The notes below the pieces were generated by a model. That model saw only the letters and a list, made by a program, of their open reading frames with translations, was not told the DNA's origin and did not search any database. Below, one piece after another: positions 1-8,767 of a DNA stretch of 64,000 bases (position 1 is its first letter; each line of letters starts with the position of its first letter). A program made the translations under genes and the position numbers. Origin of the DNA: CAUPWF01 sp963515125 (GTDB taxonomy: Bacteria > Bacillota > Clostridia > Lachnospirales > Lachnospiraceae); contig JBQKKG010000012.1 in assembly GCA_052116865.1 (NCBI GenBank), positions 29,668 through 93,667 of the forward strand, in the 5' to 3' direction.

Positions 1-1398
1 TATGATTTACTTATTATTGGTGCTGGGCCGGGAGGTTATGTTGCAGCAAAGAAGGCAGCAAAACTTGGCATGTCGGTTGTTATTATCGATAAAGGTGAAA
101 TCGGTGGCACATGTATCAATCGAGGATGTATTCCTACAAAAGCATTGATTCATGCGGCAACACTTTATCGAGATATGCTAGATTGTGAGAAATTTGGATT
201 AACTGCGCAAAATATAGGATTCGATTTGCAAAAGGTATATGAGTACAAAGATGCTTCTGCTATTGAGATGAGAAATGATTTGCAGCAGGTATTTCAACAA
301 TTGGGGATTGTTTCTATCAAAGGATCAGCAATGATTCTTGCAGATAAGAGAGTAGCAGTTTCCTTAGATGACGGGCAGGTTGAGTATTATAGTGGAAAGA
401 ATATATTAATTGCTACTGGTGCAAAGGCGAACATGGTAGATGTTCCGGGAGCGGACCTAAAAGGAGTTATGACCAGTGAAGAATTATTAATGTCTAATGA
501 AAGCCAATATAAACGATTGTTAATATTAGGGGGAGGCGTTATAGGGCTAGAATTGGCAACTATTTTTAACGCCCTGGGGACACAAGTTACTGTGATTGAG
601 TCGGCAGATAGGTTGTTACCAACTATGGATGTAGAATTTTCCAATGCATTGGAAAATATATTAACACATAGGGGGATACAGATTTTTAAGGAGAGCATAT
701 TAGAAAAAATAAGTAATGAGGATGGACTTTCTTGCCAATTTATTTATGAGGGGAAAACCAAGTCAGTTTCTGTAGATGGAGTACTAGTGTCTGTGGGAAG
801 AAGTGCTAATACAGATGAATTATTTGCTCCGGAATTACATATTAAAACAGATAATGGAAAAATACGTGTCAATGAATTTTTTATGACAAATATTCCAGGG
901 ATTTATGCCATCGGTGATGTAATTGGGGGAGTGCAGCTTGCACATGTAGCATCCGCGCAAGCTACTTATGTAGTAGAGAGAATGAACAATCTGCAACCAT
1001 CGGTGATTCTATCAATGGTTCCAAGTTGTCTATTTGTTTCTATGTCTATTATCCCTAGTTGTTTGTATACTGATCCAGAGATAGCGTCGGTAGGGCTTAC
1101 AGAAGAAGATGCCAGATCCAAGGGCGTCCAAGTGCGATGTGGTAGATACACCATGAGCAATAATGGGCAATCCATAATTACCAAAGAAGAGCAGGGGTTT
1201 ATTAAGGTACTTTTTGCGGCAGATAGTGATGTGCTCTTAGGTGCGCAGATGATGTGCCCAAGAGCTACTGATATGATTGGAGAACTTGCAACGGCAATTG
1301 CAAATGGGCTAACTTCTAGACAGTTGATGTATGCAATGCGTGCACATCCAACATTTAATGAAGCCATTTTAGGGGCAGTGGAAGACAGTAGGAATTAG
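1..1398 (+). CDS. lpdA: Dihydrolipoamide dehydrogenase (E3), 5' end outside window
   Basis: This is a flavoprotein disulfide reductase that reoxidises dihydrolipoyl groups of 2-oxoacid dehydrogenase or glycine-cleavage complexes with NAD+. The frame is open from base 1. The FAD-binding GAGPGGY motif is encoded at about 19-39, so probably only a few N-terminal residues are missing. The redox disulfide GGTCINRGC, a second nucleotide-binding GGGVIGLELA and the C-terminal AHPTFNE (active-site His-Glu) are all visible, so the enzyme should be active. One oddity is that the segment before TDPEIASVG contains two imperfect copies of an SM..PSCL stretch (about 1012-1071), an insertion of roughly 11 residues compared with what I remember of the family. 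Its partner complex is not in the window. The family call is firm; which complex it serves is unknown. Confidence 0.93.
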   Translation, partial: YDLLIIGAGPGGYVAAKKAAKLGMSVVIIDKGEIGGTCINRGCIPTKALIHAATLYRDMLDCEKFGLTAQNIGFDLQKVYEYKDASAIEMRNDLQQVFQQLGIVSIKGSAMILADKRVAVSLDDGQVEYYSGKNILIATGAKANMVDVPGADLKGVMTSEELLMSNESQYKRLLILGGGVIGLELATIFNALGTQVTVIESADRLLPTMDVEFSNALENILTHRGIQIFKESILEKISNEDGLSCQFIYEGKTKSVSVDGVLVSVGRSANTDELFAPELHIKTDNGKIRVNEFFMTNIPGIYAIGDVIGGVQLAHVASAQATYVVERMNNLQPSVILSMVPSCLFVSMSIIPSCLYTDPEIASVGLTEEDARSKGVQVRCGRYTMSNNGQSIITKEEQGFIKVLFAADSDVLLGAQMMCPRATDMIGELATAIANGLTSRQLMYAMRAHPTFNEAILGAVEDSRN

Positions 1399-1431
1399 GA
1401 TTTTCCTTTGCTACATTAGCAGAAAAAAGCG

Positions 1432-1461
1432 TTGATTTTATAGAAGGCATAGGAGTATAAT
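1432..1461 (+). promoter_or_regulatory. Sigma-A-like promoter for the membrane protein gene at 1508
   Basis: TTGATT (1432-1437) and a perfect TATAAT (1456-1461) are separated by 18 bases and lie about 47 bases before the next start codon. Called from sequence match only. Confidence 0.55.
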
Positions 1462-1507
1462 AAAACTAATGAGAGATTTGTTATAGAAAAAATATGGAGG
1501 GATGGAT

Positions 1508-2047
1508 ATGGAATTAAAGCAAACAAAAACAATTATGGATGTGCGTCGTGGATATCTACTAGGAGTTTTGGCAAGTAGTATAGTAGCAGTACTGATTACA
1601 GGTATTATTGTTAATTTCACAATAATAAAATATGGAATACCAGTGTTTACTATTATCATTTTTGCTATTTTTACGATTGTGTTATCTATTTTTTATGATA
1701 TTTATATTAATTCAACATATCGTATTTTCCTACAAGAAGATAATATATATATATATTATCCAACCTATAGTTCTAGAGCTGGAAATGAATTTATTTTTTA
1801 TAGAATAGAAGATATTTCGTATGCAATGACTAAAGGTAGTTCCATTGTATTTGATGGGCATGTACTCGTAAAAACAGAGGGTGTGGAACGGGAGGAATTG
1901 CAACAGGTAGATAATGTGGGTGAAGTTTTTGAAAAAATTTTTGAAAAGGAAAGTTATAAAATTCATAAAAGATTTCGTGTATCTAGAATTTTTGATAATG
2001 AACGTGAACTTATGGAAGCATTAGAAGCCAAAAAAAAGAACTTATAA
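1508..2047 (+). CDS. Small membrane protein of unknown function
   Basis: About 179 residues; I do not recognise the family. Two hydrophobic helices (roughly residues 20-41 and 45-66) are followed by a polar, probably cytoplasmic C-terminal half rich in Glu and Lys. That layout resembles small two-helix proteins with a PH-like tail, but this is only a shape comparison. The ATG at 1508 is preferred over the one at 1502 because the GGAGG (1496-1500) sits 7 bases before 1508 and only 1 base before 1502. The gene has its own promoter and a strong terminator, so it is probably a single-gene unit. Confidence 0.75.
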   Translation: MELKQTKTIMDVRRGYLLGVLASSIVAVLITGIIVNFTIIKYGIPVFTIIIFAIFTIVLSIFYDIYINSTYRIFLQEDNIYIYYPTYSSRAGNEFIFYRIEDISYAMTKGSSIVFDGHVLVKTEGVEREELQQVDNVGEVFEKIFEKESYKIHKRFRVSRIFDNERELMEALEAKKKNL

Positions 2048-2055
2048 ATGAGTGG

Positions 2056-2095
2056 AAGACCAAAGGATATGGTTTATATCCTTTGGTCTTTTTTT
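2056..2095 (+). terminator. Intrinsic terminator after the 1508 gene
   Basis: A perfect 13-bp stem (2058-2070 with 2076-2088), a 5-base loop and a run of T residues form a textbook rho-independent terminator just after the stop codon. Confidence 0.92.
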
Positions 2096-2148
2096 AATAA
2101 GAATTTCGTTGCAAAGGTATAGTAATTTTGAATAATATCATAAAGTTA

Positions 2149-2177
2149 TTGACAGAAAAAGAAAAATATGTTTATAT
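2149..2177 (+). promoter_or_regulatory. Promoter of the metal-ATPase operon
   Basis: A perfect -35 TTGACA (2149-2154) is followed after 17 bases by TTATAT (2172-2177). The -10 overlaps the first TATGAA half-site of the adjacent operator, the arrangement expected for repression by an ArsR/SmtB protein. Confidence 0.6.
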
Positions 2178-2201
2178 GAACATATGAACAGATATTCATA
2201 T
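2174..2201 (+). promoter_or_regulatory. Putative SmtB/ArsR-type operator
   Basis: ATATGAA occurs at 2174-2180 and 2182-2188 and is mirrored by TTCATAT at 2195-2201. The core TGAACA-N2-TATTCA closely matches the imperfect 12-2-12 repeats known for SmtB/ZiaR/CzrA repressors. It overlaps the -10 region and lies just before the ribosome site. The likely ligand-responsive repressor is the ArsR-family gene at 4718, inside the same cassette. Confidence 0.65.
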
Positions 2202-2217
2202 ATAAAGGAGGACTATT

Positions 2218-4593
2218 ATGAGTGACAATTATAATAACATAAACCATTCCCATAATCACATACATGAATTAGAACATCACAATTGTGAGTGTGGAGGACA
2301 TCACGGAGACTCTTGTGAGTGTGGAGGACATCACGAAGACTCTTGTGGGTGTGGAGGACATCACGAAGACTCTTGTGGGTGTGGAGGACATCACGAAGAT
2401 GCATGTGGATGTGGAGGACATCATGAACATGAGGAGGTGCATCAAGAGCATGGTCACAAGTCAAAAATAGAACAGACAAAGGATTTGAAAGATGGTAAAC
2501 AGATAAAAAAGCTCTATATTCTTGAGCATTTGGAATGTGCAAATTGTGCGGCAAAGATGGAAAGAAAGATTCAGGAATTACCGGAAGTGGAAGAAGCTAT
2601 TTTGACATATACAACAAAGCAGTTGCAGCTAATTACAAATACAGATAAAGAATTGCTGGACAAAATCCAAAGCATTTGTAGTGGAATAGAGGCGGATGTT
2701 ATTGTAACAAAGAAAATAAACAGAAAAGAAAAATCAGAAAAAGTAGATTTAGAACGAAAGAGGGGCTTTATAGAAATTGGGACCGGAGCTATTTTGTTCA
2801 TTTTAGGTATTATATTAGAACATCAGGGATTCCCAGCAGCCTCTGTTTTATTTGTAATTGCCTATATTATATTGGGATGGAAAATTGTTTTAACGGCCAT
2901 CAAAAATATTACAAAAGGCCATGTCTTTGATGAAAATTTTCTTATGAGTCTTGCTACTATTGCTGCTTTTATAATCGGAGATTTTGCTGAAGCGGTTGGA
3001 GTTATGTTGTTCTACAGAGTAGGTGAATTATTTGAAGATATTGCAGTCGAAAAGAGCCGCAGACAAATTATGGATGCTGTGGATATGAGACCAGAGGTAG
3101 TAAATCTTTTGAAGCATAAGAATGTGACCATAATTCCGGCAGAACAGGCCAAGGTGGATGACATTGTATTAGTTCGTCCGGGGGATCGTATACCGCTTGA
3201 TGGTGTTATCATAGATGGAGAAAGTAGAATTGATACCTCACCAGTTACCGGCGAACCTGTACCTGTTAAAGTTGGTATAGGTAGTCAAGTTATCTCAGGA
3301 TGTGTAAATACGTCAGGACTTCTACAGATTAAAGTGGAAAAAATATTAGAAGATTCTATGGTTTCCAGAATTTTAGATTCCGTTGAGAATGCGGCAGCAA
3401 GCAAACCACAGATAGATCGATTCATAACTAAATTTGCACGTATATATACTCCAATCGTAGTTTTGGTGGCGGTGTTGACTGCAATCATTCCATCCATTAT
3501 AACTGGAAATTGGAACCATTGGGTATACACAGCGATTACATTCTTGGTAATTAGCTGTCCGTGTGCTCTGGTATTAAGTGTACCGTTGGCATTTTTTGCT
3601 GGGATAGGTGCTGGATCTAAGCAAGGTATTTTATTTAAAGGTGGGTTGGCAATTGAGGCTTTGAATCATGTGAAAGCAATTGTGATGGATAAGACAGGAA
3701 CTATTACAGAGGGAAATTTTGAAGTACAGGATTGCATTACAATAGGTAACTATTCAAAAGAAACCCTACTTTCATATGCAGCAAGTTGCGAATCTTCTTC
3801 CACACATCCTATAGGTATTAGTATTGTATCGGCGGCGAAAAGGCAACAGCTAAACATAGAAACACCGATTGCAGTAGAGGAGATTTCTGGAAAAGGAATA
3901 AGGGCAACACTAGCATCCGGCGAAATACTATGCGGAAATATGAAATTAATGGAAGCATTTCAAATTGTAATACCAACTAAATATCATAGTGAATTTGGTA
4001 CAGAGGTTCTGTTAGCGTATCAAGGGGAATTTTTAGGATATATTTTAATTGCGGATACAGTGAAGAGCGATGCAGTTAAGGCTGTTAAAACAATAAAAAG
4101 CCTGGGAATTCGAACTGTCATGCTAACAGGAGATGCAAAAGAGAGTGCACAGGCAGTTGCAAAGCATACAGGATTGGATGAAGTATATGCAAAATTACTT
4201 CCAGAAGATAAATTGAATAAATTAGTAGAAATCCGTCAGGTACAAGGTGCAGTCATGTTTGTTGGTGATGGGATTAATGATGCTCCTGTACTTGCAGGTG
4301 CAGATGTAGGTGCTGCTATGGGCAGCGGTGCAGATGCAGCAATTGAAGCAGCAGATGTTGTATTTATGACATCTTCTATGGAGGCAATTCCACAATCCTT
4401 GTCAATTGCAAAGAGAACGAACAGTATTGCAAAGCAGAATGTGATTTTTGCCTTGGCCATCAAAGCGCTTGTTATGATACTTGGATTTGCTGGATATGCT
4501 AATATGTGGATGGCTGTTTTTGCTGATACGGGAGTAGCAATGATTTGTGTTCTAAATGCAGTTAGAATCTTATATAAAAATAAAAAATTTTAG
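2218..4593 (+). CDS. P1B-type heavy-metal exporting ATPase with His/Cys-rich tail (ZntA/CadA-like)
   Basis: 791 residues. The N-terminus (residues 1-80) is a metal-binding tail with five 10-residue repeats of the form CxCGGHHEDS. A heavy-metal-associated domain with CANC at 107-110 follows. The P-type core contains the TM metal site CPC (about 447-449), the phosphorylation motif DKTGT (Asp about 491), the HP motif, TGD, and VGDGINDAPVL. CPC plus the conserved Asp in FADTG near the C-terminus suggests the Zn/Cd/Pb export subgroup; this is family knowledge, not proof of substrate. It is the first gene of a cassette with a SmtB-like operator in front, followed by a repressor and a second ATPase. 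A good ribosome site AAGGAGG precedes the ATG. Confidence 0.92.
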   Translation: MSDNYNNINHSHNHIHELEHHNCECGGHHGDSCECGGHHEDSCGCGGHHEDSCGCGGHHEDACGCGGHHEHEEVHQEHGHKSKIEQTKDLKDGKQIKKLYILEHLECANCAAKMERKIQELPEVEEAILTYTTKQLQLITNTDKELLDKIQSICSGIEADVIVTKKINRKEKSEKVDLERKRGFIEIGTGAILFILGIILEHQGFPAASVLFVIAYIILGWKIVLTAIKNITKGHVFDENFLMSLATIAAFIIGDFAEAVGVMLFYRVGELFEDIAVEKSRRQIMDAVDMRPEVVNLLKHKNVTIIPAEQAKVDDIVLVRPGDRIPLDGVIIDGESRIDTSPVTGEPVPVKVGIGSQVISGCVNTSGLLQIKVEKILEDSMVSRILDSVENAAASKPQIDRFITKFARIYTPIVVLVAVLTAIIPSIITGNWNHWVYTAITFLVISCPCALVLSVPLAFFAGIGAGSKQGILFKGGLAIEALNHVKAIVMDKTGTITEGNFEVQDCITIGNYSKETLLSYAASCESSSTHPIGISIVSAAKRQQLNIETPIAVEEISGKGIRATLASGEILCGNMKLMEAFQIVIPTKYHSEFGTEVLLAYQGEFLGYILIADTVKSDAVKAVKTIKSLGIRTVMLTGDAKESAQAVAKHTGLDEVYAKLLPEDKLNKLVEIRQVQGAVMFVGDGINDAPVLAGADVGAAMGSGADAAIEAADVVFMTSSMEAIPQSLSIAKRTNSIAKQNVIFALAIKALVMILGFAGYANMWMAVFADTGVAMICVLNAVRILYKNKKF
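2284..2433 (+). repeat. Five in-frame 30-bp tandem repeats in the ATPase tail
   Basis: Five copies of a 30-base unit, each encoding C-x-C-G-G-H-H-x-x-x, run head to tail. The middle copies are nearly identical at DNA level, which suggests recent expansion and possible copy-number variation between strains. The encoded Cys and His residues form a dense soft-metal binding tail. Confidence 0.95.
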
Positions 4594-4717
4594 TAAAAAA
4601 GTATATCTTATTTGAAGAAAAACCAATAATTAACAGTAAGTATATGGGAAAGGGTTGCAAATAGTGGATAATTTTGCAATAATAATAAAAGATAACATTC
4701 GTATGAAGGGAGAACAT

Positions 4718-5077
4718 ATGGCTGATTTAAAAGTAGAACACTGTGATTTTCTGCATACGCATACAGAAGTTGTGGAGAAAGTGGTTGGACAGATGCCTCA
4801 GGAGCAAGTTTTAAATGATTTAGCCAATTTCTTTAAAGTATTTGGGGATTCGACTAGAATAAAGATATTATATGTATTATTTCAATCCGAAATGTGCGTG
4901 TGTGATTTAGCACAAGTACTGCAAATGACACAATCAGCCATTTCACATCAATTACGTGTCTTGAAACAGATGAAATTGGTGGCCAATCGTAGAGAGGGAA
5001 AAACGGTGTTTTATTCTTTGGCAGATAGCCATATAAAAACTATCATGAATCAAGGAATGGAACATATTAATGAATAA
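4718..5077 (+). CDS. ArsR/SmtB-family metal-sensing repressor
   Basis: 119 residues. The winged-helix core is clear: FKVFGDSTRIKILYVL, then the recognition helix TQSAISHQLRVLK, then a wing with REGKTVFYSL. Possible metal ligands are Cys9 near the N-terminus and Cys60/Cys62 in EMCVCDL, as in CadC alpha3N sites, plus an Asp-X-His...His-X2-Glu pattern in the last helix, as in SmtB/CzrA alpha5 sites. The protein could therefore carry both site types. The ATG at 4718 is chosen because AAGGGAG lies 5 bases before it; a TTG at 4655 in the same frame has no comparable signal. It lies between two metal ATPases and probably represses from the operator at 2174-2201. Confidence 0.92.
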   Translation: MADLKVEHCDFLHTHTEVVEKVVGQMPQEQVLNDLANFFKVFGDSTRIKILYVLFQSEMCVCDLAQVLQMTQSAISHQLRVLKQMKLVANRREGKTVFYSLADSHIKTIMNQGMEHINE

Positions 5078-5100
5078 ATAACTTTATACGAGGAACGAGA

Positions 5101-6960
5101 ATGACGAAAGAAGGAAAAAAATTTTTAATACAACTTGGAATAGGAAGTTCGATCTATGTAGGAGCTATTATATTGTCTAAACAATATAATTTAGAAACAG
5201 TGGCTGAATTAGCACTGTTTCTTGCTGCTTATATTGTAATAGGATTCAGTGTAATTGAAAAATTAGGAGAAAATATTGCTTCTAGATATTTTTTAGATGA
5301 AAATTTTTTGATTGTGATTGCAACCATAGGCGCATTTACTATTGGTAAATATGTGGAGGGGGTTGCAGTACTTTTATTCTTTCAAATTGGTATGGCGGCA
5401 GAAGCTATAGCAGTAGGGCGCTCGCGAAGAACGATAGAAAAGTTGATGGATATTCGACCGAAGGTAGCCACTCAAAAAGTGGAAGGAAGGGCGGTAGAGG
5501 TACACCCCAAAGACTTGGAGCTGCATCAAATTATTATTATAAGGCCAGGAGAAAAAGTGCCAGTCGATGCAGTAATAACAGATGGTTCCAGTAACATAGA
5601 TATGAAAGCGTTAACTGGGGAATCTATCCCTCAAGAGGTGAAAGAAGGAGATAGGATTTTTAGTGGTAGTATTAATTTAACGGGGCTTATAGAGGCTTCT
5701 GTAGTACGGAGCTACCAGGACTCAATGGCGTCTAAGATTTTTAGCTTAGCAGATAATGCAATTAATAAAAAAGCGGAAACAGAACATTACATTACTGCAT
5801 TTGCAAGAGTATACACTCCACTGATTGTATTGTTTGCAATTTTATTAACGGTTGTACCAAGTTATACTTTTGATAAAGGAAATATGTTGGTATGGGTCTA
5901 TCGGAGTCTCACATTTCTAGTTGTAGCATGTCCAAGTGCTCTCATTATATCAGTCCCACTTGCTTTTTATGGTGGCATCGGAGCGGCATCCAAACATGGA
6001 GTACTAGTAAAGGGGAGTAATTATTTAGAAGCCCTGGCAAAGACGGATACATTTATTTTTGACAAAACTGGAACTCTTACAAAAGGGGTTTTTGAGGTAA
6101 TAAAAATTCATGCAGTTCATTTAAAGGAAAATGAGCTGTTGGAACTTACTGCATTGGGGGAAGGGTATTCAAACCATCCAATTGCCCAATCAATACGAGA
6201 AGCATATGGACAAGAAATTGATAAAAATAGGGTGGGTGAAGTACAGGAATTACATGGGTTTGGAGTAAAAGCAACTATTGATGGAAAAAGAGTGTATATC
6301 GGAAATAGTCGCTTTATGGAACAGGAAAATATAAAGTATGAGAAGATAGAAGAGTTACAAACAGTTGCCCATGTTGCGGTAGACAATCAATATGCAGGGT
6401 ATATTATAATTGCAGACATCATACGGGAGGATGCAAGGGATACCATGCAGAAGTTAAAGAAAAAGTATTTTACTACGTTAGTTATGTTAACGGGAGATCA
6501 TTTAGCAGAAGCGAACGCTATTGCGAAGAAGTTAAGTATTGATTATGTATATGCAGATTTATTGCCACAAGACAAGGTGGAATATTTGGAGGAATTTTTG
6601 GCATGTCAGCAGGAAGAGAAGTTGGCATTTGTCGGAGACGGAATTAATGATGCGCCTGTTTTGGCGAGAGCAGATGTGGGCATTGCAATGGGGGGATTAG
6701 GATCCGATGCTGCAATTGAGGCAGCAGATATTGTACTGTTGAATGATGAATTATCTAAGATTATTAGTGTTATTAAAATCGCAAAAGAGACACTTCGTGT
6801 AGTACAACAAAATACTGTATTTTCGCTATTGGTTAAATGTGGTATTTTGTTATTAGCTGTATTTGGATATGTGACCATGTGGCAGGCCATATTTGCTGAT
6901 ATTGGGGTTATGATATTAGCCATTTTTAATTCTGTATGGGTAGCACAATATCCGGAGTAG
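5101..6960 (+). CDS. P1B-type metal ATPase with CPS motif, no N-terminal metal-binding domain
   Basis: 619 residues. It begins directly with membrane helices and has no HMA domain or His/Cys tail. The transmembrane metal motif reads ACPSAL (Cys277-Pro-Ser279) instead of CPC. The catalytic features are intact: TGES, DKTGTLTKG (Asp321), the NHP motif, MLTGDH and GDGINDAPVLARADVG. The Asp in ADIG near the C-terminus is kept. It follows the repressor gene by 23 bases and belongs to the same cassette. The changed motif suggests a different metal or geometry from the first ATPase; which metal cannot be told from sequence. Confidence 0.9.
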   Translation: MTKEGKKFLIQLGIGSSIYVGAIILSKQYNLETVAELALFLAAYIVIGFSVIEKLGENIASRYFLDENFLIVIATIGAFTIGKYVEGVAVLLFFQIGMAAEAIAVGRSRRTIEKLMDIRPKVATQKVEGRAVEVHPKDLELHQIIIIRPGEKVPVDAVITDGSSNIDMKALTGESIPQEVKEGDRIFSGSINLTGLIEASVVRSYQDSMASKIFSLADNAINKKAETEHYITAFARVYTPLIVLFAILLTVVPSYTFDKGNMLVWVYRSLTFLVVACPSALIISVPLAFYGGIGAASKHGVLVKGSNYLEALAKTDTFIFDKTGTLTKGVFEVIKIHAVHLKENELLELTALGEGYSNHPIAQSIREAYGQEIDKNRVGEVQELHGFGVKATIDGKRVYIGNSRFMEQENIKYEKIEELQTVAHVAVDNQYAGYIIIADIIREDARDTMQKLKKKYFTTLVMLTGDHLAEANAIAKKLSIDYVYADLLPQDKVEYLEEFLACQQEEKLAFVGDGINDAPVLARADVGIAMGGLGSDAAIEAADIVLLNDELSKIISVIKIAKETLRVVQQNTVFSLLVKCGILLLAVFGYVTMWQAIFADIGVMILAIFNSVWVAQYPE

Positions 6961-6971
6961 GGAGAGAGAAA

Positions 6972-7490
6972 ATGAAAAAATATATTGGTATTGTAGTTGT
7001 TCTAGTAAGTTGTTTAACCGTTGGATGTAGCAATCCAGTAGAGGATGGGACAGCGCTACTAAAAGAAAAGAAGTATGATGAGGCAATCGAGGCATTTGAT
7101 ACTGCAATCCAAAAAGAAAAACAAATATCGGAGGCATATCGAGGTCGGGGAATTGCCTATTGGGAATTAGAAGAATATGAAAAGGCAAGGGATGCATTTA
7201 AAGAGGCAATAGATCAAGGAGCAGAGAGAACGGGTACTATATTTAACTTTATCGGAATGTGTAATATGAAGTTAGAAGAGTGGCAGGAAGCAATAAATTA
7301 TTTTAATTTGGGGTTGTCTGTGGAAGGAAATAGTAAGCAACTAGTACAAGAAATGGAATTCAATGAAATATCTGTATATGAGCGTATGGGTGACTGGGAA
7401 AATGCAAAAGCTAAAATAAAAGATTATATTGTAAAATATCCAGATGATGAGAAGGCAGCGAAAGAAGCTGAATTTCTAGAGACAAGATAG
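6972..7490 (+). CDS. TPR-repeat lipoprotein
   Basis: 172 residues. A lipoprotein signal peptide MKKYIGIVVVLVSCLTVGC ends in the lipobox LTVGC, so the mature protein should be anchored outside the cell membrane. After it come about three to four tetratricopeptide-like repeats, for example KKYDEAIEAFDTAI, EEYEKARDAFKEAI and EEWQEAINYFNLGL. The ATG at 6972 with GGAGAG 5 bases before it is preferred over an upstream start at 6936, because only this start gives a proper signal peptide. It follows the ATPase by 11 bases and precedes hflX by 7 bases, so all may be co-transcribed. Its role is unknown; TPR proteins usually scaffold other proteins. Confidence 0.85.
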   Translation: MKKYIGIVVVLVSCLTVGCSNPVEDGTALLKEKKYDEAIEAFDTAIQKEKQISEAYRGRGIAYWELEEYEKARDAFKEAIDQGAERTGTIFNFIGMCNMKLEEWQEAINYFNLGLSVEGNSKQLVQEMEFNEISVYERMGDWENAKAKIKDYIVKYPDDEKAAKEAEFLETR

Positions 7491-7497
7491 GAGTTAT

Positions 7498-8754
7498 ATG
7501 GCCGGAGAAACAAAAATGATTGAATTGGAAAAACAAATAGAACGTGTGATCTTAGTCGGTGTCAGTACAAATGAGGGTGAAGATACAGAAAATTCTTTGG
7601 ATGAACTAGAAGAACTTGTAGCGACTGCAGGGGCAGTAACGGTAGGAAGAGTTGTTCAAAATAGAGAATCCATCCACCCAGGGACCTATGTTGGGAAAGG
7701 GAAATTGGAAGAGATCCAGGATCTTTTGTGGGAACAAGAGGCTACTGGTATTATATGTGATGATGAGTTGAGTCCAGCGCAACTAGGAAATTTGCAAGAT
7801 GCACTAGAGACAAAAGTGATGGATAGAACCTTGATTATCTTAGATATATTTGCAGCAAGGGCAACTACTAACGAAGGAAAGATTCAAGTAGAGCTTGCAC
7901 AGCTAAAGTATAGACAGTCGAGGTTGATTGGATTAGGAAAATCTTTATCACGATTAGGTGGAGGAATCGGAACTAGAGGGCCAGGAGAAAAAAAGTTGGA
8001 AATTGATCGTCGATTAATCAAAGGCCGGATTGCTCAATTAAATAGGGAGCTGAATGATGTAAAAAGGCACCGAGAAGTAACTCGAGAACAACGGAAAAAG
8101 AGCCATGTTCCGGTCGTAGCTATCGTAGGATATACGAATGCTGGGAAGTCCACACTATTAAACGCACTGACAGGAGCAAATGTTTTGGAAGAGGACAAAT
8201 TATTTGCTACTTTAGATCCAACCACAAGAAGTCTTTGTTTACCAAGTAAGCAAGAGATCCTAATAACAGATACTGTTGGATTTATACGCAAATTGCCTCA
8301 TCATTTGATCGAAGCTTTTAAAAGCACCCTAGAAGAGGCAAAGTATGCGGATATAATCTTACATGTCGTAGATGCATCTAATCCTCAAATGGATGAACAA
8401 ATGTATATTGTTTATGAAACACTTATGAACTTGGAAGTAGTGAATAAGCCGATTATTACAGTGTTCAATAAACAAGACAAATTAAAAGAGGAAATAATAT
8501 TAAAAGATTTAAAAGCAGATGATACAGTTAAGATATCTGCAAAATCAAATGTAGGATTAGATCAGTTACAATTGGTAATAGAACAAGTGTTGCGAGGACA
8601 GAAAATAGAGATTCAAAAAACGTATTCGTACGCAGATGCCGGAAAGATTCAACTGATACGTAAATATGGAGAATTACAGAAAGAAGAATATAGGGAGAAT
8701 GGAATCTTTGTGCAAGGATATATACCGGCAGAAATTTACGAAAGGATCAAATAA
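7498..8754 (+). CDS. hflX: Ribosome-associated GTPase HflX
   Basis: 418 residues, usual length. The N-terminal HflX domain with the glycine-rich segment SRLGGGIGTRGPGEKKLE precedes a G domain with Walker A GYTNAGKST (about 211-219), DTVGF (G3), NKQD (G4) and a late SAKS (G5). In other bacteria HflX binds the 50S subunit and rescues or splits stalled ribosomes, often under stress; this is known of the family. AGGAG lies 4 bases before the ATG. It is the last plus-strand gene before a convergent AraC-family gene, with only 13 bases between the two stops and no clear terminator. Confidence 0.96.
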   Translation: MAGETKMIELEKQIERVILVGVSTNEGEDTENSLDELEELVATAGAVTVGRVVQNRESIHPGTYVGKGKLEEIQDLLWEQEATGIICDDELSPAQLGNLQDALETKVMDRTLIILDIFAARATTNEGKIQVELAQLKYRQSRLIGLGKSLSRLGGGIGTRGPGEKKLEIDRRLIKGRIAQLNRELNDVKRHREVTREQRKKSHVPVVAIVGYTNAGKSTLLNALTGANVLEEDKLFATLDPTTRSLCLPSKQEILITDTVGFIRKLPHHLIEAFKSTLEEAKYADIILHVVDASNPQMDEQMYIVYETLMNLEVVNKPIITVFNKQDKLKEEIILKDLKADDTVKISAKSNVGLDQLQLVIEQVLRGQKIEIQKTYSYADAGKIQLIRKYGELQKEEYRENGIFVQGYIPAEIYERIK

Positions 8755-8767
8755 GCGAGGGAGTATA

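Noticed and set aside
1012..1071. Frameshift in lpdA suggested by the odd segment
   Set aside because: The frame continues through with all downstream motifs intact, so it is an insertion or duplication, not a break.
2284..2433. CRISPR-like regular repeats
   Set aside because: The repeats are contiguous without unique spacers, are in frame and code for a plausible metal-binding tail.
2216..2554. A minus-strand open frame with repeated histidine-rich units, and others in the same place
   Set aside because: They are antisense shadows of the 30-bp repeats inside the metal ATPase gene, with no ribosome site of their own.
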